From Aquilaria yunnanensis (taxonomy: Eukaryota; Streptophyta; Magnoliopsida; Malvales; Thymelaeaceae), in NCBI GenBank assembly GCA_039654915.1, contig CM077596.1, positions 62,001-126,000 on the forward strand: a stretch of 64,000 nt of DNA. The letters are read 5' to 3'. Position numbers and translations under genes: made by a program. The notes beneath the pieces are model-generated. The model was not told the origin of the DNA. It was given only the letters and a program-made list of their open reading frames with translations, and did no database searches. Within the stretch, counting starts at the first letter, position 1. Each line of letters begins with the position of its first letter. Below are positions 35,696 through 46,995 of the stretch, in pieces.

Positions 35696-38600
35696 ATGTA
35701 CCGAAGTGCAGCTTCTCGCCTCCGAGCTCTCAGGGTGAGCGCTATGTCCGAATTTCGGCCCTTTCCGCTTCTAACTTCTGATGAATCTCGATTCGATATG
35801 ATTTAAATCACGTAGACTTTTTTGGCTTTTTACGAGCGAGATAGTTTTATTTGCGTCCTCGACTGCTATGTTCTTACAAATCTGTATTTATTCCGACTGC
35901 GATTCGTTAAACCTTTTCGTCAGTTACTGTTTCTGCTTCTTGGCTGCAGAAATCGCAAGTAATCTCTTAAATGTGACTGTATTTGAATATGACTTTGTTC
36001 AATTGGATTCTCTCTTTCCTTTTTTCCCCTTGTTTTCATGATTTGCTTACTGTTTTTGTTCAGATTTTTGTTGGTAGAATAGTAGAGTGAGAATTTCTAC
36101 GTTTTGATCAAAACGAAAGTGTGATTGTAGGCTCAGGCATGGCGTACAGTACCTGCAAGGCTTGCAAGTACAAGCACTGTAACTGCGACCACATCCTCTT
36201 CTGGTGGTTTTTTCAGCTGGCTGACAGGAGGGGCGTCAAAGCCTTCAGCTCCGCTACATGTTCCCCTTCCTGGTGTCACTCTTCCGCCACCATTGCCTGA
36301 TTATGTGGAACCAAGTAACACACAGATTACAACTCTGCCTAATGGTGTCAAAATTGCCTCAGAGACATCAAAAGTATGCTTTAACATGCTGTGGAAATTT
36401 TCTCATTTAAGCTTGCTTCTTTTTCTGAGAGATTAACTGCTTGATAATTCTGAATCTGTCATCTTTTATAATCGTGCAGAGTCCTACAGCTTCAATAGGG
36501 TTATATATAGACTGTGGTTCAATATATGAATCGCCAATAACATTTGGAGCCTCACACTTGCTTGAGCGTATGGCATTCAAGAGCACAGTAAATCGGAGCC
36601 ATTTGCGAGTTGTAAGGGAAGTTGAGGCAATTGGTGGTAATGTGCAAGCGTCAGCCTCGAGAGAGCAAATGGGGTACACGTTTGATGCATTGAAGACTTA
36701 TGTTCCTGAAATGGTTGAGCTTCTTGTTGACTGTGTGAGGAATCCTGCTTTCCTTGACTGGGAGGTCAATGAACAGGTAATTTTTTTTTTTGGTATTACT
36801 AACCCTCATTAGTTGGTTTATAATTTCAACTAGTGACCTGTGATTTTATGCTTGCTTTTTACAGACATGGCTACTTATTTTTTACTTTCTTGCAGCTTCT
36901 GAAAGTGAAAGCTGAGATTGCTGAAGCGGCAAACAACCCTCAAGGATTGGTTTTGGAGGCGCTTCATGCAGCTGGCTATTCTGGTGGATTGGCAAATCCT
37001 CTTTTGGCTCCAGAATCAGCAATAAATAGATTGAATAGCACAATCTTGGAGGAGTTTGTTGCTGTGAGTGAGACAAGTTTAAGATTCCAGCATGCTATTT
37101 ATTGTAAATGCTACTTTCATGGTTTTGGTTTATATTGTTATCTTCTTTACCAACCTTTCAGATTTATTCTTTTCCATGCTGAGTTTTTAGGAAAATTATA
37201 GTGCTTCAAGGATAGTATTGGCAGCATCTGGAGTTGAGCACGAGAAGCTTCTATCTGTTGCTGAACCACTTCTGTCAGACCTTCCCACTACCTCTCCTGC
37301 TGAAGAGCCAAAATCTGTGTACACTGGAGGCGATTATCGTTGCCAAGCTGACACAGGGGTACACTCTATACTTCGTATTCTCACATGTGCCTTTCTTGTC
37401 AATCAACTATTGATGATTTTCATCTGCAGGACAAAACTTACGTCGCTCTTGCATTTGAGCTCCCTGGTGGTTGGAAGAATGAGAAAGAAACAATGACTTT
37501 GAGTGTTTTACAGGTTTTCCACCAACCACTATCTACTGCTTCTTTCTTTTTGTTCATTGCAAAATTTTTCTTGTGTGTTGCGATGCTATTCTGTTCGTAA
37601 AGGAAGAGTTTGAGTTGTGCCATGTAGCGGAGGTAACACCTTTCGGGATTGTTTATTGTTATAAAACATGGACACTTGTTTTTTGATCTTGCCGTTATGT
37701 CAATGGTTTTGAGATGGAAGGTAGTAACTATTCTATTTATGCTGTAGATTCTGATGGGAGGAGGTGGTTCTTTTTCAGCTGGTGGCCCTGGAAAGGGAAT
37801 GCACTCCCGGTTATGTGAGTAACCTTTCTTGATGGTTGCCATGAGCATGAGAGGCTGTAATTATCACAAATGTAGTATGTTAAGTTTTATGCTAGAAATA
37901 GTTAGATGCACATATTATAGCAAGAGTTATGCCCTGAAGTGTAGATGTGCTGGATAAAAATGTCAATATATATGATCTAATTTGTTGAGCTGCTTAGAAC
38001 CTAACTTAACTTTAGCCTGCATTAATCTGAAAATAGGTGCAATCTGATATCTTTCTGCGTAATCTGTAAATTTGACAAATCAATCACCTGAAAAAAACCA
38101 TCTAAAATTCCAAAACCATAAATGACTAAACATCCAAATTATCCAAGATTCAAATGAACATACCTGAACAATCTCTTAACTGAAATACCTGAAGCTGAAA
38201 ATCTGCAAAGCCAGAGAGCCGTACTTAGTTGAGACCCAAATGACTTGAGACCCAAAGTAATATGGATTTTAAGATGAACCTAGACTGCAAATTTTCCTCT
38301 TTATTGACAAATTCAGCATACCTGAGAGATACTGACAATAAGCTCATTGAATGTTTTAGACGTGAAAACTAACTCATGCATACCCTATTTCATGCCTTAG
38401 TCACGTCGAACAGTTGTACTTCTTTGCTCATAAGTCATACCTACTATCTTTGCTTGTTAAAACTGAACTTTAGTATGAGAAAGTCATATTTTATATGTGC
38501 AGATCTCCGGGTTTTGAACCAATATCCACAAGTTCAGTCATTTACAGCATTCAGCAACATCTACAATAATACTGGCTTATTTGGCATTCAAGCTACCACT

Positions 38601-39614
38601 GTAAGCATCAGTCTCAACATTCTGCAACTTAGGTGCAGATTCGATGATTTGTATCAATGCTTAACTTGAACATTCTATCACATTGAACCATCTTCATTGC
38701 CATCACCTCTACTAACCCCTCTATCTTGGCCAAGTGTTTTTGCCTCTACTAACCCCTCTATCTTGGCCAAGTTTTGTTGTTAATGCAATCATGTTCAATG
38801 TCCTCTGCTGTAGGGATCTGATTTTGCCTCAGAGGGCATTCAATTAGCAGCAAAGGAGCTTATTGCAGTTGCAACACCTGGTGAAGGTTTGCATCTGCTT
38901 CCATTTTGTTAGATTTGCTTCCCTCTTACTCTGTAGCCTTTTGGTAAATCTTTTATTGTTGTGCTTCTGCAGTTGACCAGAAACAATTAGATCGTGCTAA
39001 ACAGTCTACAAAGGCTGCCATTCTGATGAATTTGGAGTCCAGAGTATGCACTGCTTCCAGTCTTTTATGGATACACATTCTTGTTATCATTTCTCATTTT
39101 CATATTTGGTCTAGTTTCATATGTTGATAATTTGACATGGGCGGTTTTCTTCACAGATGGTTGTATCAGAAGATATTGGTAGACAGGTCTTGACCTATGG
39201 TGAAAGGTATGTAGCAATAATGTGTGACTTTAGAAATTCATTTTATATGCTTGTTACTTTCTTGTTGTTCTTGCTGGTTGGTGGTGGTCTTCAGGACTAC
39301 ATTTAGGGCAATTAGTTGTACAACATTTACAGCTATAGTTATAGAATCGTTTATATGAATTAGGAAACCTGTGGAGCATTTCTTGAAGGCTATTGATGAA
39401 ATCACGCCAAAGGACATCTCTTTAATCGCCCAAAAGCTTCTCTCCTCCCCGCTTACAATGGCATCATATGGAAACGGTATTTATGGACCCAACTAGACAA
39501 AGTTTGCTAAATTATCTGAATATATGAGAGAATTCATTAATCTATTTTCAATTTTATGCAGTCATTAATGTCCCAACCTATGATTCGGTTAAGAGTATCT
39601 TCAAGTCGAAATGA
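35696..39614 (+). CDS. MPPA: Mitochondrial processing peptidase alpha subunit / bc1 core protein
   Basis: Thirteen exons: 35696-35734, 36131-36373, 36480-36776, 36896-37063, 37191-37358, 37430-37513, 37748-37814, 38503-38600, 38814-38886, 38973-39043, 39157-39206, 39364-39476, 39562-39614. They give 507 residues. With the beta subunit it removes mitochondrial presequences; in plants this peptidase is built into the cytochrome bc1 complex. The N-terminus (MYRSAASRLRALR, then Arg/Ser/Thr-rich) is a presequence. The M16-family fold shows as ITTLPNGVKIASET, GLYIDCGSIYE and HLLERMAF. HLLER at about residue 120 replaces the catalytic HxxEH, as expected for the non-catalytic alpha subunit. The Gly-rich substrate loop GGGGSFSAGGPGKGMHS (about 337) is intact. 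Confidence 0.96.
38703..38775 (+). repeat. Short tandem duplication in an MPP alpha intron
   Basis: The 30-base block CCTCTACTAACCCCTCTATC plus TTGGCCAAGT occurs twice, about 37 bp apart, in the intron between exons 8 and 9. Confidence 0.85.
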
Positions 39615-40457
39615 AACTGATGTTTGTCGTCACAAACTGCACGGAGGAGCTTAGTTTAGCCGAGGCAAGTTCAGTTTTTGTTGTTCATACAAATAAAGTA
39701 TCTTCAATAGAGACACTTAATCTTAGCAATCACAAGTTGGTTATCCCAGGTGAGCAGGCTTGATTGGAAGAAGCTTTGCTCAAACGAGCGTGATTTGCTT
39801 GCTTCTTGTTTTATCCTTTTTGGCGATTCGTAGAACGGCCCATCTGTATTTGTTTGGTTAAGCTAGGTCAATAATTAATCCATAGCAACTTGAAGCCCAA
39901 TTGACTTCTTTTTTTCTGCTTTTGTAATTGTAGCGACGTACGTTTTGTTCTGATCTTCCCAAATCCCTTGTTTTAGCTTCACGTACTTCCGAGTTCACTC
40001 CAAATCGGATTATTAATCCTGTGTTAACTTTTTTAGATGATCACGGGTTATATTGTAGCTGAAAATGAAAGTGTTTAACAATGACTTTCACCTTTAGCTC
40101 TACTATCGGTCATGTCTGGGAACTTCATCTGAAATTAATGTTAATGTTTTAGAAAATTTATTAATAATGGCCATCAAATTATTGGTACTTAAAAAAATAA
40201 TTGCACGACGTCAAAACCTAATGAACGAGATCTATCATGGTAAGAAACTGGAGGAACAGCGTTTTAACTGGGTATATTATGGCTGTGTTTGGGAATAATT
40301 TTTATTATTAATGTTAGAGTTTTAGATAATTTATTTAACAGTTGAAATGAAAATGCTGAAACTAAAAATTAAAAGTTACCATTAAATAATTTTTTCAAAC
40401 TTTAACGCTAATTGCTAACACTAATTACAAATGGAGTCTTTATCTGAAAATGATAGT
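39615..40457. other. 3' UTR of MPP alpha and spacer
   Basis: No gene. The part at about 40090-40280 is the left member of a diverged direct repeat pair. Confidence 0.4.
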
Positions 40458-41200
40458 TAGGGATGGCAAGTGGGTGAAATCTGTGATCCGCGGATCCATC
40501 TGTTACAGGCGGGTAAATGGGTAAAAATACCAGCGATAGGTAAGACTTGAGTAACAACTCATACCCGTATGGTGGGTACCGGCAGATGGCAGGTAGGGAG
40601 CATCCATCACGGGTAAATCTGCCCTGTCTACCCGCAAAATCTGCGAGTGTAAATTTTCCACTTATTAATTATAATGGGATATAACACTTACATTTAACTA
40701 ATATTTTATACTAATTCACATAAAATATTTTCTTGTATGTATGTTATGATTTTGTGTATTTTATAATTTTGTTGCATTATATGTGAAGAATGGCTTTGTA
40801 TATATTTTTTATATTTTATTTTTATGAAATTTAAAAAACATAGTTTAAATCGTGGGTTACCTGTGGATATAAATTACCCGCGGGTTGTGGGTATGTGTAA
40901 AATTTTTCATTTACTTGCGGACACCCACAAAATAGCAGGTATTAAAAAAACCGTGGGTACAGATGACAGGTAAGGAATATCCAGATCCGATCTGCCTCAT
41001 TTCCTTCCCTATTGACATTGTTTCATAGTGACTACGAACGGTAGCTCTACGGTGAACGTTTTAGACAAATTTATTAAAGGTTGAGATTAAATTATTAAAA
41101 TTTTATAAAATTAATTACACGCGTCAAGAACCTAATGAGCTAGATCTATCATTGTAAGAAATGGAGCAGCAACGTTTTGTGGGAATATATACTACTACTA
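40090..41200 (+). repeat. Diverged direct repeats on either side of a transposon
   Basis: About 40095-40280 and 41035-41200 share, in order, GGTAGCTCTAC/TAGCTCTACTATCGGT, TTTATTAA, ATTACACG or TTGCACGACGTCAA, CCTAATGA, AGATCTATCAT and GCAACGTTTT or ACAGCGTTTT. Identity by eye is around 75%. The hAT-like element at 40458-41011 lies between them. Confidence 0.55.
40458..41011. mobile_element. Candidate hAT-type MITE
   Basis: Left end TAGGGATGGCAAGTGGG; right end on the minus strand TAGGGAAGGAAATGAGG (13 of 17 identical). The subterminal regions are rich in GCGGGTAAATGGG/GTGGGTA-type words, like the element at 6907. The 8-bp flanks agree at only 5 of 8 positions (ATGATAGT and TTGACATT), so the target duplication is doubtful. 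No coding sequence. Confidence 0.5.
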
Positions 41201-41648
41201 GTGGCTTGATCTTATCCGAATTCTGCCGGCCACCTTTCCATGTTACCATGTACAAGCAGACCCACAGTATTTCGCCCAATGGCTAAATTGCAGAGACGGC
41301 CACCAAATCCAAGTTATTTTTCAGTTATGCCATTACTTTTAAATTTTATCACCGAACTTTAACTTCGCAATTACATTATTTTTGCCTCCTCTTAAATTCC
41401 TCAAGTTTAGTTTTGAAATTTGGGTAGAGGATATGGGCTAAAAAAAATGGCAAAGTTCAACAAATACAAGGGAGTACAAATAAATGGGAGTATCTTAGTA
41501 CAAATGCATCTTGTCATGTTATAGTTCTAAAAAAAAAAAATATCAAATGCCAGGGATATAACTGAAAACTAACTAGACTTTCAAAAAAAGATTTGAAAAA
41601 ACACTAAAACTTTATGACTAAGATATGCTCTAGCCATTCCACCCCGAC

Positions 41649-41656
41649 TATATAAA
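41649..41656 (+). promoter_or_regulatory. TATA box of the 78-residue protein gene
   Basis: TATATAAA, 56 bases upstream of the ATG at 41712. This leaves room for a short 5' UTR of about 25-35 bases. Confidence 0.6.
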
Positions 41657-41711
41657 TCCTACACAGTTGAGCTACAGACTGATTCAAGCTAAAACCGTTT
41701 CATCCGCAACA

Positions 41712-41948
41712 ATGAAGAACTCTGGCAAGAGCGGCCGAAACGTCCATGGAAAATCGACGGATTTGAGGAAGGATCGGAAGTCGGCCACCGGGATGAATGG
41801 ATCGCCAAAGAAGGGGGGCCACGGCGGCAAGTTCACGTGGTCCGGCGACGGTTACTCTCCCGCTGAGATAGGGATCGAGAGAGAGGTCGTTGATGCCAGG
41901 GATCCCAACTTCGAGGATCCCGAGGAGAAGCAAGAGTCGTCTGCCTGA
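41712..41948 (+). CDS. Small conserved plant protein with KKGGHGGKFTW motif
   Basis: Single-exon frame of 78 residues, first ATG after a well-placed TATA box. It begins MKNSGKSGRNVHGKSTDLRK. The centre holds SATGMNGSPKKGGHGGKFTW, followed by SGDGYSPAEIG and an acidic tail RDPNFEDPEEKQ. The SPKKGG.GGK.TW segment recalls the N-terminal motif of plant PDCD4/MA3-domain proteins, but no MA3 domain follows, and I recall such short stand-alone proteins from other plants. It is very basic at the front and acidic at the back, probably disordered. Function unknown. Confidence 0.75.
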   Translation: MKNSGKSGRNVHGKSTDLRKDRKSATGMNGSPKKGGHGGKFTWSGDGYSPAEIGIEREVVDARDPNFEDPEEKQESSA

Positions 41949-42808
41949 TTCTGTTCCGGCGGCCTCCATTTCCGGCTACTTTTCGTCCTTGATTGGCAGC
42001 GATCAGGAATGACCGGCGTGTAAATATTGATAGGTCCTTCCTGGTGGAATAAAAATGTGTTTATTGTTCTGATCTCATGAGCTCTCCATTGCAACTGAAT
42101 CTTTGATCTAACTATCTTGACTGATTTTCTGAACTTGTCACTTCCTGCAAATTTATTGAGTCGTTCCGATTCGAGTTTTAGAATCTCTCGGTTGTTCGTG
42201 AGGAAAACAATTGGCGTAGATTTTGCCTCTCTAAATCCCATTGTAAGGAGTCGCTCGGTCACTGGCTTCGGCCATGATTCGAGCTCTGGAGTTGCAGAGC
42301 CTCCTGGTGGGGTAGCAAGTCTCTCGGGTCTGCTTATTTGAGCTTGAAATGGCCTTCTGTTCACAGGATCACCTCTGCCTAAAGAGAGCAAATCAAACTT
42401 TTCTTTTTGCATCATTTATGTAGTTTTAATTCTAAATCGTCATAAAATGTTAGAAAAAAAAATTATGGAATTAGGAATTGATTCGAGTTTGATTCTAGAG
42501 CAACTTGAGCTAATCACAGCCCCGAAACCAGATTAGTCGACTCGGGGTTGGGGGTTACGCGTATTCCCCTCTCTTTAGACCGGGTCGATGAGTGATCAGT
42601 GAGGCCATGGCCGAGGGTGGTGAGTTCCATTGCAATTTGACATGGGTGTTATCCTTCTATTAACGTTCTTAAAATTAAGATTTGATATAAATTTATTTTT
42701 TATTTTCTGTGAATTATAATGGTAGAATTATATCAGAACCATAGAATCTAAGTGGATCGTTACCCCATTTGGGTTGTAAAAATGTAAGATTCTAAAATCT
42801 GAATCCAA
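41949..42808. other. 3' UTR of the small gene and spacer
   Basis: An antisense open frame spans 41852-42415, mostly a shadow of the GC-rich gene and its 3' UTR. No independent gene is supported. The remainder is AT-rich. Confidence 0.4.
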
Positions 42809-43014
42809 ATTTTGATGCAATAATGCTATGTACAATGTATGTTTGGCCACCGCTACTTTCCCGCCTGATGTGGAATGCTAATGTGGCATAGTTATATCTT
42901 AACTTTCTTAATTTTTCATTTCTTTGAAAATAAAAAAGATGCTAGGAAGACCATGAGGCGAGACCACACTTTTTTCGCCTGGAAACTAAAACGCCAGAAA
43001 GACCTCACTCTTCC

Positions 43015-43460
43015 ACCTTCCATGGCCGATTATCCTTGCCTGCTTTGAAGGGTCATTCTCAAGCTCTAGCGAGGTAATTCATGGGCGATATCGCAACCTT
43101 GGAAGCTTCTTTGTTTCTCTTCGCCCTTACTCCACCTTCCATTACCGATCTCAACCAGCTCTGAGCAGACCATTTTCAAGCTTAAGCAAAGAGATTCATG
43201 GGGTAAAATCATGATCTAGAAGCTTGTTTCTTCCTTGCTTTCTCTGTTTTTTTTTTAATTGGGATATGATCTCTTTTCAATTAGTTTTATCCGAGCTCGA
43301 CTTCCATGGCCGATCCTAACCAGCTCTAAGTAGACCATTTTCAAGCTCAAACAGAGAGATTCATGGGTAAAATCGTGAACTAGAAGCTTGTTTCTTCCTT
43401 GCTTTTTTTTTTAATTGGGATATGATCTCGTATCAATTGGTTTTGCTCGAGCTCGACTTT
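43015..43460 (+). repeat. Three-unit tandem repeat (~165 bp unit)
   Basis: The units start near 43016, 43134 and 43301. Each has (AC)TTCCAT(GG/TA)CCGAT, CCATTTTCAAGCT (or CATTCTCAAGCT), AGATTCATGGG(T/G)(T)AAAATC and AGAAGCTTGTTTC. The second and third are about 90% alike by eye; the first is shorter and diverged. Confidence 0.8.
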
Positions 43461-43516
43461 ATCTAAGTTTCATTTCAATTCCGAATGTTCACAATACAGT
43501 AGCAGAGCTCAGAACA

Positions 43517-44037
43517 GTTCACAATACTGTGTTCTTAGACTTTTAGTTACCTTTGTTCATTAGTAGAAAGTCATTTAAGTGCTCCAGATCGTTCATGTCA
43601 CAGCTTGAAGTTGATGAATCCAGATATTTGCTAGATGAAGTCATAGCTGAAAAATTAGTGCCTGTCACTGGAATAAGATATGCCCTAATCATGTTAATTA
43701 CCAGACATGTGATGCTCTATTCAAATGCACCTTAATTGCTATTTGCATAATGTAACAAGTTAACTTGTTAAACCATTTTACATGTTAACTGGAAACCTAT
43801 TCTCAAGGTTTCATTTACTTATGCAGGATCAGTTCTCTATTTATGCATAAGTGCTACATTCTGTCAAGTACGTTTGAATTTTATGCCTTCTAACACTCAC
43901 TGCTTTGGACTTTAGCAAAAACCCCTGCCTAAATATTAAAATAGGCATATAAACCACAATGTTCATAAAAATCAATCCATGCACTTTTTAGCCTTTCAAG
44001 TTCACAATACTGTGTTCTTAGACTCTTAGTTACCTAG
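43517..44037 (+). repeat. Dispersed direct repeat of a 38-bp phrase
   Basis: GTTCACAATACTGTGTTCTT plus AGAC(T)TTTAGTTACCT occurs at about 43517-43552 and 44000-44036, inside the 4.9 kb TIR element. The near-identity suggests a segmental duplication or internal repeat. Confidence 0.75.
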
Positions 44038-46230
44038 TTTGGTCGGTAGCTACAATTTTTGTCCTTCTCTGTTAGAGCAGAAAAGTAGGAAATTTTTAAA
44101 ACAACTGAGAAACACGTTATTCTAAGATATTAACTAGAAAAACTGATAAACATCTGATCTATTTCATGTTGATGCTAGTGTTCTGGTATTGTGAACTCTT
44201 CTACTAGTGATTCTTGGGTATGTTTTTCATAGTATTGGACCAAGAGTTTTGTGTAGTAGTCTCCTCTAAGGACATACTTAGCAACACTTCACAGGCAGGG
44301 GGCTACTGTTTGGGGAGGTGCTAACACCTTCAATCGATTAATGCATTATTCTCATCTACAGGTTGGTTTTTGATTGTTTATTGTCTGAAACTCATGAATT
44401 ACCTTGCATAGTTCGCATTGTAATTCATATTTTTATATAACAATTTTTGTTTCCATTTGTTTCAGTTGGATTCTAGTTCTAGTATTGTCAGGAAGTGGGG
44501 AATAGCACCTCTCGTTCTTTCCCTTGTGCTGCCATCAAAGATAAGTCGAGTACTCAGCATTCAATCGCACACCATTCATGTATTTTTGCTATAGGTCTAC
44601 CAATAACTCATCTTATAATTTTGGTCAAATTGATCTACTTTCTCTTAGGTACTTCAGGAAAATAGATGTTTGGCATAACAAATACAATTCTTTTTATGCA
44701 TTGTAGTATATTAGTACATGTGTCACCACCTTTTTGATAAATTTTCTGTTTAACCACTAAGTTTTATTAATCCTTGATGAATGGATATAGTTGTCTTAAA
44801 AGCTATAGGCCCTATTGTCAAGTTGTGCCTGAAACACAAGGAAGTCAGTAGAAGCTAGAATATCTAATGAAATAGGAATATCTTGCTACTTAGTAGTTAG
44901 ATGCATCTTATTAAGGTGTGACAATTGCTCAATAAACCAGCAAACTAGTTAACAAGTGTTGAAAATAACTTTCAGAAATAAACATGCAATTGTAAGGTTT
45001 TGGTGCACTTTAAAAGTTTAAGAGGAACCTGTTCAAATTATGCACCTTAAAAGCACATTGCAGATTCTAACAAAAATTGCTATAGTGAAACCAATCAAAG
45101 TCATAGCTTAGTGGATTATAACAGTTTCCAACAAGTGTACAGGCACCCTACAGGTCAATGAGTTTCCTATATATGTCAATCCTTATTTGTAACAACAACT
45201 ATTTAGGTGCTTGACCAATATTTGGATCCCATAGACATTTGATTTCCTGCAATTTAAAATAAAATTACAATTATATTTACAACTTTATAAATTTAAAATA
45301 TGAACTGGAATACAAGAAGGAAGTTGACAACCTACGTAAAAAATAACAAAAAATTAGGTTAAGGATGACTAAAATAAGCCAAGTAAAAAAAAGTAAGTTT
45401 GTGGATAAGTTCTCATCATGGATTTCATTATGCTTACTTGTACACCATTATGATTAATCATAAGTAGGTCAGTGAATCCCCCCATATGAAATTGATTTTG
45501 ATATCCCTGCAAGTAGCACAAATATGAATAATTCTATCAGATAAGATAGAATAAAAATTACAAAGGTTACTCATTTTAACTACCTGTAAATTTTCTTTGG
45601 AACACAGAATTTAATCCACAAAAACTACCCTGGGACTGTGTAAAGTAACTCTGCAATATAAACTGTTGGTTATGAAGATTTTAGGATCTTATGATCTTAT
45701 GATAACATACTTTTATGCTATCTACTTATGTATATGCCACATGCATATTTGTTCATTTGAATTCAACATGGATATAGGCATGCATAACATATTATATAAC
45801 ATATCAAGATCACATACAAGTTGTGTTAAATAAATCATAGCATGCTACTAAGAATATACGAAAATGAAACCTAACATGCTACTAAATCAAGAAAAGATGT
45901 GCACCTTTCTTATTGGTTATCTTTAGCGAAAAAACTTGAGGGAGAACTTGATCTTAGAGGAGCGCCTTGAAGCTTGAAATAGAGATGAACAATCTCTATG
46001 TAGATCCACCCGCAATGCTCTCAAGAAGTGTTTAATATTTCGGCCTCTAAAGGAAATAGGAGGAGAACAATTTTCTCTCAATAAAATGGAGCAAATGGAG
46101 TGCAAATTCGTGCTTAAAATGGCTGGCCTTTAAAGGCTATTTATAGATGACCAAAAGGCACACCTTTTGCACCAAGAAAGGTGTCTTTTAAGCCAAAGAA
46201 CACTTTCTTTGGCCAAGGGTCATGTATGGT

Positions 46231-46520
46231 GGCGAAAATACATGTCTTTTAGCCAAGGAACACTTCCTTTGGCCTATAACCACCCGATAACTACCTTATG
46301 GCGAAAATACATGTCTTTTAGCCAATGAACACTTCCTTTGGCCTATAACCACCCCATAACTACCTTATGGCCGAATATACATGTCCCTTGAAGTCATAGG
46401 ACATCACTCTTGGTGCAATAACCACCCCAACCACCCTCATGGCAGAATATACATGTCTTTTCACTCAAGGAACACTTCCTTTGGATGAAAAGACATGTTC
46501 TTTTAGCCAATAGTCATCTC
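46231..46520 (+). repeat. ~70-bp tandem array in the LTR-like region
   Basis: Four units start near 46231, 46302, 46370 and 46442. Each has (GA)ATA(C/T)ACATGTC, then AAGGAACACTTCCTTTGG (or a diverged form) and CC(C)ATAACTACC(TTATGG). The first two are nearly identical. Confidence 0.8.
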
Positions 46521-46569
46521 TTTTGATGAAGAGACATACCTTTACACAAAAGATGTGTCTCTTGGTGGT

Positions 46570-46995
46570 TTTGAGCTAAAAGCAAGATGAGCTGGCACAA
46601 AGCTAGCTCACTATGCTACTTATGCACCATTGAGCTCCTCTGAGCTCCAATCAAGCTCCATGAACTAAGGTATAGTTTCCTGAACTGACCTTGAGCTGGA
46701 GTTAGCTACTCTCAGCTGAAGTGAACTGAAGTCCAGCTACATTCATCTACCAAAAGCTGAAGTGAGCTGACTTGAGCTGAAATCCTGTTACTTTGAGCTA
46801 CTTATAGCTGAAGTGAGCTGAAGTCCAGCTACATTCAGCTACCAGAAGCTGAAGTGAGCTAACTTAAGCTAACTTGAGCTGAAGTCCAGCTACTTTGAGC
46901 TACTTATAGCTGAAGTGAGCTGACTTGAGCTAAAGGGAGCTACTTTTAGCTGCCTTAGATAGCTGTTCAAGCTAGAGTTAGCTCAATGAGCTCAA
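46570..46995 (+). repeat. AGCT-saturated degenerate repeat
   Basis: By eye the tetramer AGCT occurs about 34 times in 425 bp, against roughly two expected by chance. It is built from phrases such as AGCTGAAGTGAGCTGACTTG and AGCTGAAGTCCAGCTAC. It ends next to the LTR-like terminus. No reading frame is maintained. Confidence 0.8.

Noticed and set aside
41852..42415. 187-codon frame antisense to the small 41712 gene
   Set aside because: It overlaps the GC-rich sense gene and its 3' UTR, and the protein shows no family signature.
46231..46995. Repeat array considered as a CRISPR-like array
   Set aside because: The units are contiguous tandem repeats without unique spacers, in a plant LTR-like context.
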